A stretch of DNA of 5,267 bases from Actinomycetota bacterium. Its GTDB lineage: Bacteria; Actinomycetota; Thermoleophilia; Solirubrobacterales; Solirubrobacteraceae. Position 1 is the stretch's first letter. Every line of letters begins with the position of its first letter. Made by a program: the position numbers and the translations under genes. The notes beneath the pieces are model-generated. The model had not been told where the DNA came from. It did no database searches and saw only the letters and a list, made by a program, of their open reading frames with translations. The DNA lies in contig WLNX01000134.1 in the NCBI GenBank assembly GCA_009699565.1, positions 1 to 5,267 on the forward strand, written 5' to 3'. Positions 4,615 to 5,267 of the stretch are shown here, in pieces.

Positions 4615-5267
4615 CTAGAGCGCTGCGACGACGAGACTGTTTCCGCCCGCTCGCTTCGCCGAGTAGAGCGCGCTGTCGGCGGCACGGTAGATCAGGTGCC
4701 ACGACGGTCCTTTTCGTTCAACAAGTACGCCGCCGAGCGACGCTGCCGCCGTTAGCCCGTGATCAAGTTCGATCGCCGCGATTGCGGAGCGGATCCGCTC
4801 GCCTCCGGCCGCGAGTGCCTCGGCGTCGCAGTCCTGAAGCAGGACGGCAAATTCGTCCCCGCCGAAGCGAGCCATCATGTCGCCTTCGCGCAGCGTCGCG
4901 CTCGCCTCGTCAGCGACGGCGCGCAGGAAGGCGTCGCCAGCTTGGTGGCCGATCGTGTCGTTCACCTGCTTCAGACGGTCGAGGTCCAAGAGGATCACGC
5001 CGATTGACCCTAGGCGGCGGTCGCTCGACCCAAGGTTACGGTTGATCGCCTGCTCAAATGCGGCCCGGTTGGGGAGGCCGGTTAGCCCGTCGGCAAGTGC
5101 CCTGCGCTCAATGTCGCTACGGATGCCGACCTCGGCGAGTGCGGTTGCGAGCTCGCTCAGTTCCTCGACCAAGCGAGTGGTTGCGGCGAGGGTTTCGAGC
5201 TTCGGATCGTCCGCGCGGGCCAGCGTGACGAGCAGCCCAATTTCCTCCCCGTCCAGCCCTACAGGCA
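4615..5267 (-). CDS. GGDEF-domain diguanylate cyclase (5' end beyond window)
   Basis: The frame is open from the stop at 4615-4617 to the right edge (about 216 residues), so the start is outside the window. The GGDEF domain makes cyclic di-GMP from two GTP. It starts at A-D-G-L-T-G-L-P-N-R (about 5066-5097). It then has D-L-D-R-L-K-Q-V-N-D with the metal-binding Asp, an intact G-G-D-E-F (4849-4863), and A-D-S-A-L-Y-S-A-K near the end. An R-E-G-D placed five residues before GGDEF is the canonical RxxD inhibitory site, so product feedback is expected. The final G-R-N found in most relatives is G-G-N. Upstream, a helical linker (about 5100-5190) follows I-G-L-L-V-T-L-A-R, which could be the last strand of a GAF-like sensor domain; that is tentative. 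The gene probably lies in one transcript with the carboxylase 42 bp downstream. Confidence 0.93.
   Translation of the reverse strand, partial: PVGLDGEEIGLLVTLARADDPKLETLAATTRLVEELSELATALAEVGIRSDIERRALADGLTGLPNRAAFEQAINRNLGSSDRRLGSIGVILLDLDRLKQVNDTIGHQAGDAFLRAVADEASATLREGDMMARFGGDEFAVLLQDCDAEALAAGGERIRSAIAAIELDHGLTAAASLGGVLVERKGPSWHLIYRAADSALYSAKRAGGNSLVVAAL

Noticed and set aside
4290..5045. Plus-strand 251-codon frame antisense to the carboxylase and GGDEF genes
   Set aside because: Its composition is Arg/Pro/Ser-rich with no recognisable motif, typical of the shadow of GC-rich genes. It spans two well-supported genes on the other strand.
5170..5172. TTG as the true start of the GGDEF protein
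   Set aside because: The frame stays open to the window edge, and the upstream residues read as plausible protein (I-G-L-L-V-T-L-A-R and a helical linker). The start is most likely outside the window.

Overview
The window is GC-rich, gene-dense bacterial DNA with very short intergenic gaps. The gene content (a leaderless-looking ArsR gene, an actinobacterial-style MMPL exporter, an acyl-CoA carboxylase beta subunit ending in G-x-x-P-V, and an M23 tail with G-P-H-L-E-I-G) suggests a high-GC actinobacterium, perhaps Thermoleophilia/Solirubrobacterales. That placement is an inference from protein style; there is no rRNA or other marker here.

Layout. Positions 1-179 hold a truncated second copy, on the minus strand, of the 3' end of the carboxyltransferase gene found intact further right. 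At about 178-180 it changes abruptly into the last ~38 codons of an M23-type peptidase reading on the plus strand (stop at 289-291). After an 84-bp spacer comes a tight plus-strand operon: an ArsR-family repressor (376-717), a small DUF2892 membrane protein (714-938) and an MMPL/RND-type transporter (941-3049). Convergent to it is the full acyl-CoA carboxylase beta subunit gene (3046-4572, minus), whose stop codon overlaps the transporter's. Upstream of that on the same strand is a GGDEF diguanylate cyclase (4615 to beyond the right edge, minus).

How the genes fit together. The ArsR gene is preceded by a perfect 9-bp inverted repeat with a 12-bp spacer. The repeat abuts the ATG and covers an extended -10 box placed for a leaderless transcript, so the operon is probably autorepressed and induced by an unknown ligand. 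The products would be an inducible membrane module: a sensor, a small membrane protein and a proton-driven exporter. The GGDEF and carboxylase genes are co-directional with a 42-bp gap and may be co-transcribed, but no functional link is visible.

The most striking feature is the 179-bp direct repeat (1-179 and 3093-3271) bracketing the operon. The copies differ at 13 positions, 12 of them third codon positions of the carboxylase, so both diverged as working coding sequence before one was cut. This fits acquisition of the operon, or rearrangement, at the 3' end of the carboxylase gene with a diverged copy of that end. A chimeric assembly is the main alternative, because the left copy starts at base 1.
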